Shown here piece after piece: positions 37,510-45,913 of a stretch of DNA of 64,000 bases; the first letter of the stretch is position 1; each line of letters opens with the position of its first letter. The stretch lies in contig CAWDUC010000009.1 of assembly GCA_963805405.1 (NCBI GenBank), positions 59,647-123,646 of the forward strand, given 5' to 3'. A program made the translations under genes and the position numbers. This stretch comes from JAEUMG01 sp963805405. Its GTDB lineage: Bacteria; Pseudomonadota; Alphaproteobacteria; Rhizobiales; Aestuariivirgaceae. Below the pieces are notes generated by a model that saw only the letters and a program-made list of their open reading frames with translations, was not told the DNA's origin and did not search any database.

Positions 37510-38519
37510 GGCCGCCTTGCTTGGTTGTAAAGCGATTGCACGATCTTGGAGGTGAGCAGAACCGTGAAGTCGATCACCAATTGCCGTTCCGGTCCCGCCG
37601 CCCGCAGGTTGAGATCGCGGCAACGGATCATCATGTCGTTCAACACCGCATCGATGTTCAATTGATAGTGACCGGTCCACTTCGCGACCGTGCTGCGTAT
37701 GCGGGCGCCGTGGCTTCGCAGGAACTTTGTGGCAAGCGGCGACCGGCGGTGCCGTGGATCATCGGAGAAGATCCGCCGCAGGTCGCGGTCGTAGACGGTT
37801 GGCGGGTCGGTGACATAGCGCTTTTGCTTAGACGCGTAGTAGCTCGCAAGCGTCCTGCTGTTGAGGCTCGCGGGCTCCACCACCGAGCGGCCGATGAGTT
37901 CCGGCTTCGCCATGCCGATCTCGGCCATCAGTTCGTCGACATATTCGAGCTTCTCCAAGGCGGGCCAACCTTCGTAGCGCTTGCGCCAATTGGCGCGCGG
38001 CCCCATCCAAACGGCGAAGGTCTCAGCGAAATCCTCGTCGGGATGGCTCTGGCCGTACCATAATCGTAAATGCTGAACGAATTTCTTGCTGGCCGGGTCG
38101 GGCCGATAGAATTCGGGATAGGGGGTTGATGACCGCCCGAATAAGAGCTGCCAGCGCCGCCGCCGCTGCAGATTGTAGGAGTGCTGCAGCACATGGCCGG
38201 TTTCATGGCGCAGGATGCGCATGCATTCCGTGCGCGTACCCCCCTCCACGTCGAGGATTTTCTTGCGTTCCAGCCGGATTAGCCGGGGATGAGCGAGATA
38301 GAAGGGAATGGCGATACCTGGTGTCTCCGCCGAGCTGAACCACTCGTCCGACAGCCACGCATGCGGGCGGACGCGGATGTCGCGCCGCTCAAGTTCTTCG
38401 TGTAGATCCGCAACGCACTCCTCGAGCCAGGTTCCCTTGAGCGATAGCTTAAGGTCCTTGATGCGCAGCTTCAGCAATTCTCGGTCGGGGAGCGAGGCCC
38501 AGGAGTAACGACGCGGCAT
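37494..38519 (-). CDS. putative zinc-binding metallopeptidase
   Basis: A 341-residue soluble protein with the zinc-peptidase motif H-E-T-G-H at residues 105-109 and a downstream D-E-D-F-A-E-T-F-A-V-W, a candidate for the third metal ligand. No signal peptide is visible, so action is cytoplasmic. It is the first gene of an overlapping pair with the ATP-grasp gene. The combination of an amide-forming and an amide-cleaving enzyme suggests a small peptide product or protein tag, but no substrate is known. Family assignment rests on motif and length. Confidence 0.78.
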   Translation of the reverse strand: MPRRYSWASLPDRELLKLRIKDLKLSLKGTWLEECVADLHEELERRDIRVRPHAWLSDEWFSSAETPGIAIPFYLAHPRLIRLERKKILDVEGGTRTECMRILRHETGHVLQHSYNLQRRRRWQLLFGRSSTPYPEFYRPDPASKKFVQHLRLWYGQSHPDEDFAETFAVWMGPRANWRKRYEGWPALEKLEYVDELMAEIGMAKPELIGRSVVEPASLNSRTLASYYASKQKRYVTDPPTVYDRDLRRIFSDDPRHRRSPLATKFLRSHGARIRSTVAKWTGHYQLNIDAVLNDMMIRCRDLNLRAAGPERQLVIDFTVLLTSKIVQSLYNQARRPWFAL

Positions 38520-38755
38520 TATCCGATCTTTACTCCCGGTTCCGCCGAAAACGAGGTCTTCTTTCTACGGAGTATGGTGTCACGGACTTGTCACGGAAGC
38601 AAGAAACCGGACCTCAAGGCCACGATATTGGCTGCTGCACTGCCCGATGGCGAACGAGGCAAGTGTGGCCTCGAGATCAGGAGGCTGAATTTGTTGCCAT
38701 CCGAATGTGCTGCCGCCATAACGGACGTTGCAATTCGCGGTTTGGGGGCTCGTTT

Positions 38756-39910
38756 ATGACTCGTTCAAATTTGAGGCGTATCGCTCTTGCAGTTGCCGTG
38801 ACGCTCAGCGTCGCGAGCGCGGCAGCGAGTGCTTTTGCCCAGGACAAGGAACTCGTTGAAGCCACGCAGTTTACAGGGACCATCGCGTTCCTGGGCGCAA
38901 AGGTTCCAGGCTTCATGTTTGGAGCCGTGCGCAATGGCGAGACAGCCTTCGCGGGCTTCGGTGAAACGCGGGATGGCAACGGCAAGACGCCTGATGAAAA
39001 CTCGATCTTCCGTATCGCGTCAGTAAGCAAAGTCTTCTGCGGTGCAGCGCTCGGCTCGCTGGTCATGGGAGGCACGGTGGGAATGACGGATCCCCTGCAG
39101 GCGCATGTCGAGGCAGGCATTACGGTGCCAGAGAAGGATGGCCGGGCAATTCGCCTTATCGATCTTGTCACCCAGGCGTCTGGATTGCCGCGCGAAGTCG
39201 AACGGCCGGATGCGCCGGCCGATGATCCGTTCTCGACCAACACTAAGGCCGCGCAATTCGCAGAGCTCGCAAAGGCGCCCTTTTTGTTCGCGCCGGGAAC
39301 GGCGGCATACTATTCCAACTACGGCTATGACCTGCTTGGTGCGGCCCTCGCCCATGCGTCCGGAAAACCTTATGCCGACCTTCTGAAGGAGCGCCTTCTT
39401 GATCCGCTCGGCATGAAAGATACAACGTTCAATCCGCCGGCGGATGCGCAAGACCGTTTAATGCAGGGTCACAACTTCGACGGCAAGCCTATGCCCAACG
39501 TGCCAACGCCCGTTGGGATCGAATGCGCCGGCGGCCTCCATACGACTGGTGCCGATTTGCTCCGCTTCATCAAATGGAATCTCGATACCAGCGCCAATGA
39601 CATGAGCGAACTGCGTCTGATCACGCATTCCGCGTTCCTCTACCGGGATGGCCTGAAATCCGTAGTCGGCATTGACGACGCGAGCCCGATGGGCGCGATG
39701 GGGCTGGGCTGGGTCATCTCGTTCGCGGAAGGAAATCGCCCGCTCATCCTCGAAAAGACCGGCGGGCTGCAGGGTTTCTTCGTCTACGTCGCGATTGCTC
39801 CGACGCGAGGCGTTGGAGCTTTCTTCGTGATGAACGAATTCAATGTCGAGGGCTACCACGCAGCGGTTCAGGCAACGAATACATTTCTGTCTTCGCTCGC
39901 GCCGCGGTGA
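38756..39910 (+). CDS. serine hydrolase, class C beta-lactamase/AmpH-like
   Basis: A 384-residue exported serine hydrolase. Signal peptide residues 1-28 end in S-A-F-A-Q-D. Active-site motifs are S-V-S-K at residues 89-92 (nucleophile Ser89), Y-S-N at 186-188 and K-T-G-G at 334-337, the arrangement of AmpC/AmpH-type enzymes. Periplasmic action on peptidoglycan peptides is more likely than true beta-lactamase activity, but that is inference. ATG 38756 follows GGGGGCTC. The longer upstream frame lacks any signal-peptide logic. Confidence 0.9.
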   Translation: MTRSNLRRIALAVAVTLSVASAAASAFAQDKELVEATQFTGTIAFLGAKVPGFMFGAVRNGETAFAGFGETRDGNGKTPDENSIFRIASVSKVFCGAALGSLVMGGTVGMTDPLQAHVEAGITVPEKDGRAIRLIDLVTQASGLPREVERPDAPADDPFSTNTKAAQFAELAKAPFLFAPGTAAYYSNYGYDLLGAALAHASGKPYADLLKERLLDPLGMKDTTFNPPADAQDRLMQGHNFDGKPMPNVPTPVGIECAGGLHTTGADLLRFIKWNLDTSANDMSELRLITHSAFLYRDGLKSVVGIDDASPMGAMGLGWVISFAEGNRPLILEKTGGLQGFFVYVAIAPTRGVGAFFVMNEFNVEGYHAAVQATNTFLSSLAPR

Positions 39911-39953
39911 GCGAGGCTGGAAGCGGAAAGGCGCGGACTTAAATCTCCCGCCG

Positions 39954-40268
39954 CTACCTTCTGATGCGGCGCATATCGACGACGCGCCCATCGCTTGACC
40001 GCACGGCGATCTCGAAGCGATTGCCGCCGCGCCAGGCGCGGTAGACAAAAAACCGCCCGCTACAATTCACGCGGCGCACATCGCGGAAGCCGCGATTGCG
40101 AAGTATCCGCTCGCCCTCCCGGCAGGTGATCCGCCGGCCGCGATTGAGGCTGCTCCCGACCCCGATATTGATCGTCACGGAGGCTTCGGCCGCGGGTGGC
40201 GGCAGTGTGATGGGCGTCGCCAGCAACCCGATGATGGTGAGTAAAACCAGAGGTCTGAAACGCGCCAT
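39954..40268 (-). CDS. small exported hypothetical protein
   Basis: A 104-residue protein with a clear N-terminal signal (R-F-R-P-L-V-L-L-T-I-I-G-L-L-A, cleavage near A-E-A-S). The mature part of about 75 residues is arginine-rich with two cysteines (I-T-C-R-E-G and V-N-C-S-G), possibly disulfide-linked, and an R-R-I-R-R end. No family is recognised. It is convergent with the serine hydrolase gene and lies downstream of recR in the same direction. Confidence 0.7.
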   Translation of the reverse strand: MARFRPLVLLTIIGLLATPITLPPPAAEASVTINIGVGSSLNRGRRITCREGERILRNRGFRDVRRVNCSGRFFVYRAWRGGNRFEIAVRSSDGRVVDMRRIRR

Positions 40269-40333
40269 GTCGGTATCCTTCCTCAATGCGGCATGAGTAG
40301 ACACTACGCCCTGATGCGAGGCGAATCGAGACG

Positions 40334-40939
40334 TCAAAATTCCCGCCGCGCGCGGATGGCGGCGGTGAGCGTCCCTTCATCGAGATAGTCGAGCTCGCCG
40401 CCGACCGGCACGCCGTGCGCAAGCCGCGACAGCTTGATCGGCAGCGGCTTCAGCAGATCGGTGATGTAGTGCGCCGTGGTCTGGCCCTCGACTGTCGCAT
40501 TGACGGCGAGCACAACCTCTTTAATTTCCGGCGCTGCGGCGCGCGCGCTCAAGGGAGCGATTGCGAGATCCTCGGGCCTGACACCTTCGATCGCCGACAA
40601 GGTGCCGCCCAGCACATGATAGAGCCCGCTCCAGGCGCCGGCGCGCTCCAGTGCCCACAGATCGCTTACGTCCTCGACGACACAGAGCACGCTATGGTCG
40701 CGGCGCGGATCGCTGCAAAGGCTACAGGGATCGATGGTATCGACATTGCCGCAGACCGAGCACACCACCACCTTGTCGCGCGCCTCGGCGAGAGCGATTG
40801 CCAGGGGGCTCAGCAGCTTCTCCCGGTTCTTGATGAGATGCAGGACCGCGCGTCTCGCCGAGCGCGGCCCGAGTCCCGGCAGTTTCGCTAGTATCTGGAT
40901 GAGCCGTTCGATCTCCGGCCCGGCCGTCCGCCGGCTCAT
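40334..40939 (-). CDS. recR: recombination protein RecR
   Basis: A 201-residue RecFOR-pathway protein. It has the N-terminal helix-hairpin-helix (K-L-P-G-L-G-P-R-S-A-R-R), the zinc finger C-S-V-C with C-S-L-C, and the Toprim domain V-V-E-D-V-S-D-L-W-A-L-E. It follows ybaB by two bases, in the conserved dnaX-ybaB-recR order. Confidence 0.96.
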   Translation of the reverse strand: MSRRTAGPEIERLIQILAKLPGLGPRSARRAVLHLIKNREKLLSPLAIALAEARDKVVVCSVCGNVDTIDPCSLCSDPRRDHSVLCVVEDVSDLWALERAGAWSGLYHVLGGTLSAIEGVRPEDLAIAPLSARAAAPEIKEVVLAVNATVEGQTTAHYITDLLKPLPIKLSRLAHGVPVGGELDYLDEGTLTAAIRARREF

Positions 40940-40941
40940 GT

Positions 40942-41265
40942 TCAGAAGGGCAGGTTGAAGCCGGGCGGCAAGGGCAAGCCGCCCGTCATTTGCTTCATGT
41001 GTTCGGCCGTCTGCTGCTCGATCTTACCTTTCGCATCTTCATGCGCCGCGACGATCAGATCCTCGACGATCTGCTTTTCGTCAGGCTTGAGAAGCGACGG
41101 GTCGATCTCCACGTCCGTCATGCGACCCTTGCCGTTGATGGTCACCTTGACGAGCCCGCCGCCTGATTGCCCGGTGACGGTCGTCGCTTCGAGCTTCGCC
41201 TGCATCTCCTGCATGCGCGCCTGAAGCTCCTGCACCTGTTTCATCATATCGCCGAGATTCTTCAT
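40942..41265 (-). CDS. YbaB/EbfC-family nucleoid-associated protein
   Basis: A 107-residue DNA-binding protein. It has the family start K-N-L-G-D-M-M-K-Q-V-Q-E-L-Q, followed by a long helix and the G-G-G-L-V-K-V-T-I-N-G-K-G strand, ending with P-P-G-F-N-L-P-F. Its ATG overlaps the dnaX stop (ATGA). Confidence 0.95.
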   Translation of the reverse strand: MKNLGDMMKQVQELQARMQEMQAKLEATTVTGQSGGGLVKVTINGKGRMTDVEIDPSLLKPDEKQIVEDLIVAAHEDAKGKIEQQTAEHMKQMTGGLPLPPGFNLPF

Positions 41266-42968
41266 GGGGACTCGTCTTCCTTCTCTTCATTTGGCGTGGC
41301 CGCGATCTGGTTGGGATCGCGCACATCGGTGATCTCGGCGCCGGGAAACCGCGCCAGGATTGCGCGTACATCGGGATGCTCGCGGGCCTCGACGAACAGG
41401 CTCTCGCGCCGGTCGCGTGCTTGATGCGCCAGCGGCTTCTCGCCGCCGTCGCGCGCGACGACCACCATCCAGCGGCTGCCGGTCCAGGCTTCGAGCTTAC
41501 GCTGTAATTCATTCGCAAGCCCTTGCGGGGCAGCGGGTTCGAACGCCACCTCGATCTGGCCGGGCGCCACCTTGATCGGCCGCACAAGCGTTTCAAGCTG
41601 TTGCTTGAGCTTGATGTCGCGCCGCTCGCCGGCCAGTGCGACGATATCGCGAAACGAGGCAACGGGTCGCGTTTCGGGCTTGCCCTCGCCGGACGGCGGC
41701 GCCGTCTCGGTCTTCAACGCCAGCGGGCTGCGCTGTACCGGACCGCGATCTGCGGCCGGCGCCTGCGGAGCAGGCGAGGGGCGCGCCGCGGCGGGCGCGG
41801 TTCGTTCGCCGGACCGTGCCAGCGCCACCAGTTCCTCGCCCGATGGTAGTTCGGCGGCATAGGCAAGCCTGATCAGCACCATCTCGGCAGCCATCAGCGC
41901 ATCGCCCTGCAATTCGGTTTCCTTGATGCCCTTGAGCAGCATCTGCCAGGCGCGCGACAGATGCGCCATGCCGATCCGCTGCGCATAATCCTTGCCGCGC
42001 GTCTTCTCGACCTCGGTGCGCGAGGCATCCTTGACCGCATCGGGCACGACCTTGAGCCGCGTCACCCAATGGACGAAATCGGCCAAATCGGTAAGGATGA
42101 TGGTGGGATCGCCGCCCGCTTCGTGCTGGCTTTCGATCTCGGTAATGGCGCGCGATGCATCGCCCGACATGATGGCATCGAAGAGTTCGATGGTTCGCGA
42201 GCGGTCCATGAGGCCGAGCATGGACTGGATTCCGGTCGCGGTGATCTTCGCATCGCTATAGGCGATCGCCTGGTCGAGCAATGATAGCCCGTCGCGCGCC
42301 GAACCTTCCGCCGCACGCGCGATCATGCGCAAGGCTTCATCCTCTGCCTCGACATTTTCCTTCCCCGCGATGGTCTTGAGGTGATCGAGGAGAAGGGCGG
42401 TGGTGAAACGCTTCAGGTCGAAGCGTTGGCAGCGCGACAGGATGGTGACCGGCACTTTCCTGATCTCGGTCGTCGCGAAGATGAACTTCACATGCGCCGG
42501 CGGCTCTTCCAGTGTCTTGAGCAGCGCATTGAACGCGCTCTTCGACAGCATGTGCACTTCGTCGATGATGTAGACCTTGTAGCGCGCGGACACGGGCGCA
42601 TAGCGCACGCTCTCGATGATCTCGCGCATATTGTCGACGCCGGTATTGGAGGCGGCGTCCATCTCGATCACGTCCATATGCCGCGATTCGAGGATCGCCG
42701 CGCAATGCGTGGTCAATTCGGGCATGTCGATCGAGGCTGCATCGCCGTAGTTAAGGGCGCGCGCGATGAGCCGGGCGGTGGTCGTCTTGCCGACGCCACG
42801 CACGCCCGTCAGCATATAGGCTTGCGCGATGCGGCCAGTAGCGAAGGCGTTGGAGAGCGTGCGCACCATCGCTTCCTGTCCGACCAGGTCGGCGAAAGTC
42901 GAGGGCCGGTATTTGCGGGCAAGGACGCGATAACCTGCGTTGCTCGCCCCGCTGGTGGTGTCGCTCAC
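41262..42968 (-). CDS. dnaX: DNA polymerase III subunit gamma/tau
   Basis: A 568-residue clamp-loader ATPase. Walker A is G-V-R-G-V-G-K-T-T-T, Walker B region I-I-D-E-V-H-M-L and sensor 1 F-A-T-T-E. The zinc-binding cysteines seen in E. coli DnaX are mostly replaced (N-Y-G-D ... T-T-H-C-A-A), which is usual for alphaproteobacteria. A Pro/Ala-rich linker at about 385-440 leads to a tau-type C-terminal domain. GTG 42968 is the start; the upstream in-frame extension covers the SRP RNA gene and is not coding. Confidence 0.94.
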   Translation of the reverse strand: MSDTTSGASNAGYRVLARKYRPSTFADLVGQEAMVRTLSNAFATGRIAQAYMLTGVRGVGKTTTARLIARALNYGDAASIDMPELTTHCAAILESRHMDVIEMDAASNTGVDNMREIIESVRYAPVSARYKVYIIDEVHMLSKSAFNALLKTLEEPPAHVKFIFATTEIRKVPVTILSRCQRFDLKRFTTALLLDHLKTIAGKENVEAEDEALRMIARAAEGSARDGLSLLDQAIAYSDAKITATGIQSMLGLMDRSRTIELFDAIMSGDASRAITEIESQHEAGGDPTIILTDLADFVHWVTRLKVVPDAVKDASRTEVEKTRGKDYAQRIGMAHLSRAWQMLLKGIKETELQGDALMAAEMVLIRLAYAAELPSGEELVALARSGERTAPAAARPSPAPQAPAADRGPVQRSPLALKTETAPPSGEGKPETRPVASFRDIVALAGERRDIKLKQQLETLVRPIKVAPGQIEVAFEPAAPQGLANELQRKLEAWTGSRWMVVVARDGGEKPLAHQARDRRESLFVEAREHPDVRAILARFPGAEITDVRDPNQIAATPNEEKEDESP

Positions 42969-43008
42969 AGGCAAGCCTGCCAGTTCGTGCTTCGAAGGCG
43001 GGAGGCTG

Positions 43009-43098
43009 GCCGGGCAACCCGGGCCAATCTCGTTAGGGCTGCTTCCTTCCGGACCTGACCCGGTTGGCGAGCGGCTCGTCCGCCGCCAACCTCCCGGC
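43009..43098 (-). ncRNA. ffs: signal recognition particle 4.5S-type RNA
   Basis: The minus strand carries the conserved SRP domain IV hairpin core GTCAGGTCCGGAAGGAAGCA (plus positions about 43039-43058). The ends GCCGGG and CCCGGC pair, giving a 90-nucleotide hairpin-like RNA. It binds Ffh and targets membrane proteins. Location immediately upstream of dnaX is typical of rhizobia. End points are estimated from base pairing. Confidence 0.9.
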
Positions 43099-43246
43099 GG
43101 CCTATATCGGCGCTCGACGTTAGAAAGGCAAGAACCATAAGCGCGAGTTAGGCTTTCCAACCGGTCGTTGTGAGGATATATCTATGCGCCTCGGCGCAGC
43201 CGGCGGACGGCCTCGCCGATATCTGCATCGAGGGAGAAAACTCACC

Positions 43247-43543
43247 ATGAAGCTACCTGTAATCGGAGCCGGTCTCGTGGCAGCCGCCGCGGTCGGTCTC
43301 GTCATCGGCTTCTCGGCCCCCACGGCGGAGGCCGCGAGCACCTGCGTCGTCACCATCGTCAAGAACTTTAAGGATGCTTGCCCGGCGGGCACAAAATTCG
43401 CGGGTGGAGGCACGGGCAATATTGGCGTTCTGCCTGACCCGGCTGCTCCCGCCTCCTCGACCGTGACGCCGACTAGCGGACCTGCCGCCTGCGTCAAGAC
43501 GAATGTCCACAATCTCAAGAATTCCTGCAACGCCGCGAGCTGA
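43247..43543 (+). CDS. small secreted protein with duplicated C-x11-C motif
   Basis: A 98-residue protein with a signal peptide (residues 1-29, ending A-E-A-A). The mature domain has two 13-residue copies of C-V-x-T-x-V-x-N-x-K-x-x-C, one at each end, joined by a Gly/Pro/Thr/Ser-rich linker. All four cysteines lie in these repeats, so two disulfide loops are probable. A GAGGGAG ribosome site lies upstream and a strong terminator downstream, making it a monocistronic, likely well expressed gene. No family is recognised. Confidence 0.78.
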   Translation: MKLPVIGAGLVAAAAVGLVIGFSAPTAEAASTCVVTIVKNFKDACPAGTKFAGGGTGNIGVLPDPAAPASSTVTPTSGPAACVKTNVHNLKNSCNAAS

Positions 43544-43577
43544 TCGCCCGGCGGACAGCGGCCTGACCAATGGCCTC

Positions 43578-43608
43578 CCCGCGCGGGTCGTTCCCGCGCG
43601 GGTCTTTG
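43578..43608 (+). terminator. Rho-independent terminator of the small secreted protein gene
   Basis: Perfect 10-bp stem (43578-43587 with 43593-43602, five-base loop) followed by TCTTTG, 35 bases past the stop. Confidence 0.85.
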
Positions 43609-43653
43609 TATCTGAGGCCTCCCAAAATTCCAGAAATGCATTAAGTGAGCGGC

Positions 43654-44169
43654 ATGGCCCTGCTCGATATCATCAAGCTCCCCGACCCGCTCTTGCGCCA
43701 GCCGTCGAAAACGGTCGCCAAGGTGACAGCCGGGACGCGCAAGCTGATGGATGACATGCTGGAGACCATGTACGAGGCGCCGGGCATTGGCCTCGCCGCG
43801 GTGCAGATCGGCGTTGCCGAGCGCGTTCTGGTCATGGATCTCTCCAGGGATCAGGAGCCCAAATCGCCGATCTTCATGGTGAACCCCGAGATCGTATGGT
43901 CGAGCGAGCAGCAATCCGATTACGAGGAGGGCTGCCTTTCGATTCCCGAGTTCTTCGAGATGGTAACGAGGCCATCCGAGGTGAAGGTCCAGTATCGTGA
44001 TCGCCAGGGCGAGCCGCTTGAAATGCACGCGACCGGCGTTCTCGCAACCTGCATCCAGCACGAAATCGACCACCTCAATGGCGTGCTCTTCATCGACTAT
44101 ATTTCCAAACTCAAACGCGACAGGGTGATCCGCAAATTCGTCAAGGCCCAGAAGCTCGGGAAGCTATAG
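43654..44169 (+). CDS. def: peptide deformylase
   Basis: A 171-residue metal-dependent enzyme removing the formyl group from nascent N-termini. The three motifs are G-I-G-L-A-A-V-Q, E-G-C-L-S-I-P and Q-H-E-I-D-H-L, with the Cys and two His metal ligands. ATG 43654 is used; GTG 43645 in frame is an alternative. It heads the def-fmt-truA run. Confidence 0.95.
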   Translation: MALLDIIKLPDPLLRQPSKTVAKVTAGTRKLMDDMLETMYEAPGIGLAAVQIGVAERVLVMDLSRDQEPKSPIFMVNPEIVWSSEQQSDYEEGCLSIPEFFEMVTRPSEVKVQYRDRQGEPLEMHATGVLATCIQHEIDHLNGVLFIDYISKLKRDRVIRKFVKAQKLGKL

Positions 44170-44211
44170 TGACGCTTGTTACTTGCTCTCCGTTTGCGGG
44201 AGAAGGCTAGT

Positions 44212-45138
44212 ATGAAGCTCGTCTTCATGGGCACGCCGGATTTCGCCGTCAGCGTGCTCGACGCGCTGGTCGCGCATGGCCACGAAATATGTGCCGTCTA
44301 TTCGCAGCCGCCGCGGCCCGCCGGACGTGGCCAGTGCGAACGGCCGTCTCCCGTGCATCGTCGCGCGCAAGACCTCGGGATCGACGTGAGGACGCCTGCC
44401 TCATTGAAAGATGTCGTTGAACAGCAGCGCTTCGCCGATCTCAAGGCCGATGCCGCCATCGTCGTCGCCTATGGTTTGTTGTTGCCGCAACCGATCCTCG
44501 CCGCGCCGCGTCACGGCTGCTTCAATGTCCATGCCTCGCTTCTGCCGCGCTGGCGCGGAGCCGCGCCAATCCAGCGGGCCATCATGGCGGGCGATTCCGA
44601 AACCGGCGTTTGCATCATGCGCATGGAGCAGGGGCTCGATACCGGTCCCGTCTGCTTGACCAAACGCATGCCGATCGATGCCGGCACGACCTTTGCGAGT
44701 CTCCACGATGAGCTTGCTAGTATAGGCGCCGCCGCCATGGTCGAGGCTTTGGCGAAGCTTCAGTCGCACGCATTGGATTGTGTCCCACAGCCGGCCGATG
44801 GCGTGACTTATGCCAAGAAGATCGACAAGGCCGAGGCGCGCATCGATTTCAATCGAACCGCAATCGAAGTGCGCAACCACATTCACGGGCTTTCGCCCTT
44901 TCCCGGCGCATGGTGTAATTTTCCAGAGCGGGGACGCGACGTGCGTGTGAAAATCCTCAGATCCGAAACAGCCGACGGCATCGGTGCTCCTGGCGAAGTA
45001 CTTGACGATCGATTGACACTCGCTTGCGGTGCTGGCGCTGTGCGCTTTCTCGAAGTCCAGCGCGAAGGGAAGGGCGCGATGAGCGTCGATGCCTTCCTGC
45101 GCGGGCTTGCCGTCGTGCCCGGCACGCGGATCGCGTAA
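44212..45138 (+). CDS. fmt: methionyl-tRNA formyltransferase
   Basis: A 308-residue enzyme that formylates initiator Met-tRNA. The N-domain starts L-V-F-M-G-T-P-D-F-A-V and carries the active-site N-V-H-A-S-L-L-P-R-W-R-G-A-A-P-I-Q. The C-terminal OB domain binds tRNA. ATG 44212 follows GGGAGAAGG. def precedes it, giving a matched formylation/deformylation unit, and truA starts four bases after its stop. Confidence 0.95.
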   Translation: MKLVFMGTPDFAVSVLDALVAHGHEICAVYSQPPRPAGRGQCERPSPVHRRAQDLGIDVRTPASLKDVVEQQRFADLKADAAIVVAYGLLLPQPILAAPRHGCFNVHASLLPRWRGAAPIQRAIMAGDSETGVCIMRMEQGLDTGPVCLTKRMPIDAGTTFASLHDELASIGAAAMVEALAKLQSHALDCVPQPADGVTYAKKIDKAEARIDFNRTAIEVRNHIHGLSPFPGAWCNFPERGRDVRVKILRSETADGIGAPGEVLDDRLTLACGAGAVRFLEVQREGKGAMSVDAFLRGLAVVPGTRIA

Positions 45139-45142
45139 GATC

Positions 45143-45913
45143 ATGCCGCGTTACAAGCTCATCATCGAGTATGACGGCGGCCCTTTCGTCGGCTGGCAGA
45201 TGCAGGCCAATGGCGCGAGCATTCAGGCGGCACTCGAAACGGCATTGACGCGCTTCACCGGCGAGGCACCATTGGTGCATGGCGCGGGTCGCACCGATGC
45301 CGGTGTTCATGCCATGGGCCAGGTCGCGCATCTCGATCTTGAGCGCGAATGGGATGCGGATGTTCTATGCCGCGCGCTCAACGCGCATTTGCGCCCCGCT
45401 CCGATCTCCGTCTTGAGCGCTTCGCTTGCCGCACCGGATTTCCACGCACGGTTCAGCGCCACGGCGCGGCACTATCTCTACCGGATTCTCAATCGTCGTT
45501 CGCAGCCGGCGCTTGAGCGCGGCCATGTCTGGTGGTTGCCGGTTCGGGTCGACGCCGAAATGATGCACGAAGCTGCGCAATATCTGATTGGCAAGCACGA
45601 CTTCACGACCTTTCGGGCGGCGCAGTGCCAGAGCCAATCGCCGGTCAAGACGCTCGATCGCCTGGACGTCGCGCGTTACGACGATGCGATCGAGATCAGG
45701 GCTTCGGCACGCTCGTTCCTGCATCATCAGGTGCGCTCGATTGTCGGTACTTTGAAACTGGTGGGCGAAGGCAAGTGGCGCCCTGCCGACGTCGGAAAGG
45801 CGCTCGCCGCGCGTGACCGCGCCGCCTGCGGACCGGTCGCCCCGCCCGAAGGCCTCTATCTTGTCGGCGTCGACTATGACCCGGCCGATCAGGCGCGATT
45901 GGAGCCGAAGTAA
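45143..45913 (+). CDS. truA: tRNA pseudouridine(38-40) synthase
   Basis: A 256-residue pseudouridine synthase. The catalytic Asp52 lies in G-R-T-D-A-G-V-H-A, and F-H-A-R-F-S-A-T-A-R-H-Y-L-Y-R and F-L-H-H-Q-V-R follow. The 3' end overlaps the convergent dapE gene by 25 bases, so both stop codons lie inside the other gene. Confidence 0.95.
   Translation: MPRYKLIIEYDGGPFVGWQMQANGASIQAALETALTRFTGEAPLVHGAGRTDAGVHAMGQVAHLDLEREWDADVLCRALNAHLRPAPISVLSASLAAPDFHARFSATARHYLYRILNRRSQPALERGHVWWLPVRVDAEMMHEAAQYLIGKHDFTTFRAAQCQSQSPVKTLDRLDVARYDDAIEIRASARSFLHHQVRSIVGTLKLVGEGKWRPADVGKALAARDRAACGPVAPPEGLYLVGVDYDPADQARLEPK

Noticed and set aside
38756..39910. Acquired beta-lactamase resistance gene
   Set aside because: The motif set fits AmpC/AmpH-like peptidases in general, and there is no mobile context or AmpR neighbour to support a resistance role.
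43009..43160. N-terminal extension of dnaX over 64 codons
   Set aside because: The segment is the SRP RNA gene; DnaX homology begins at GTG 42968.
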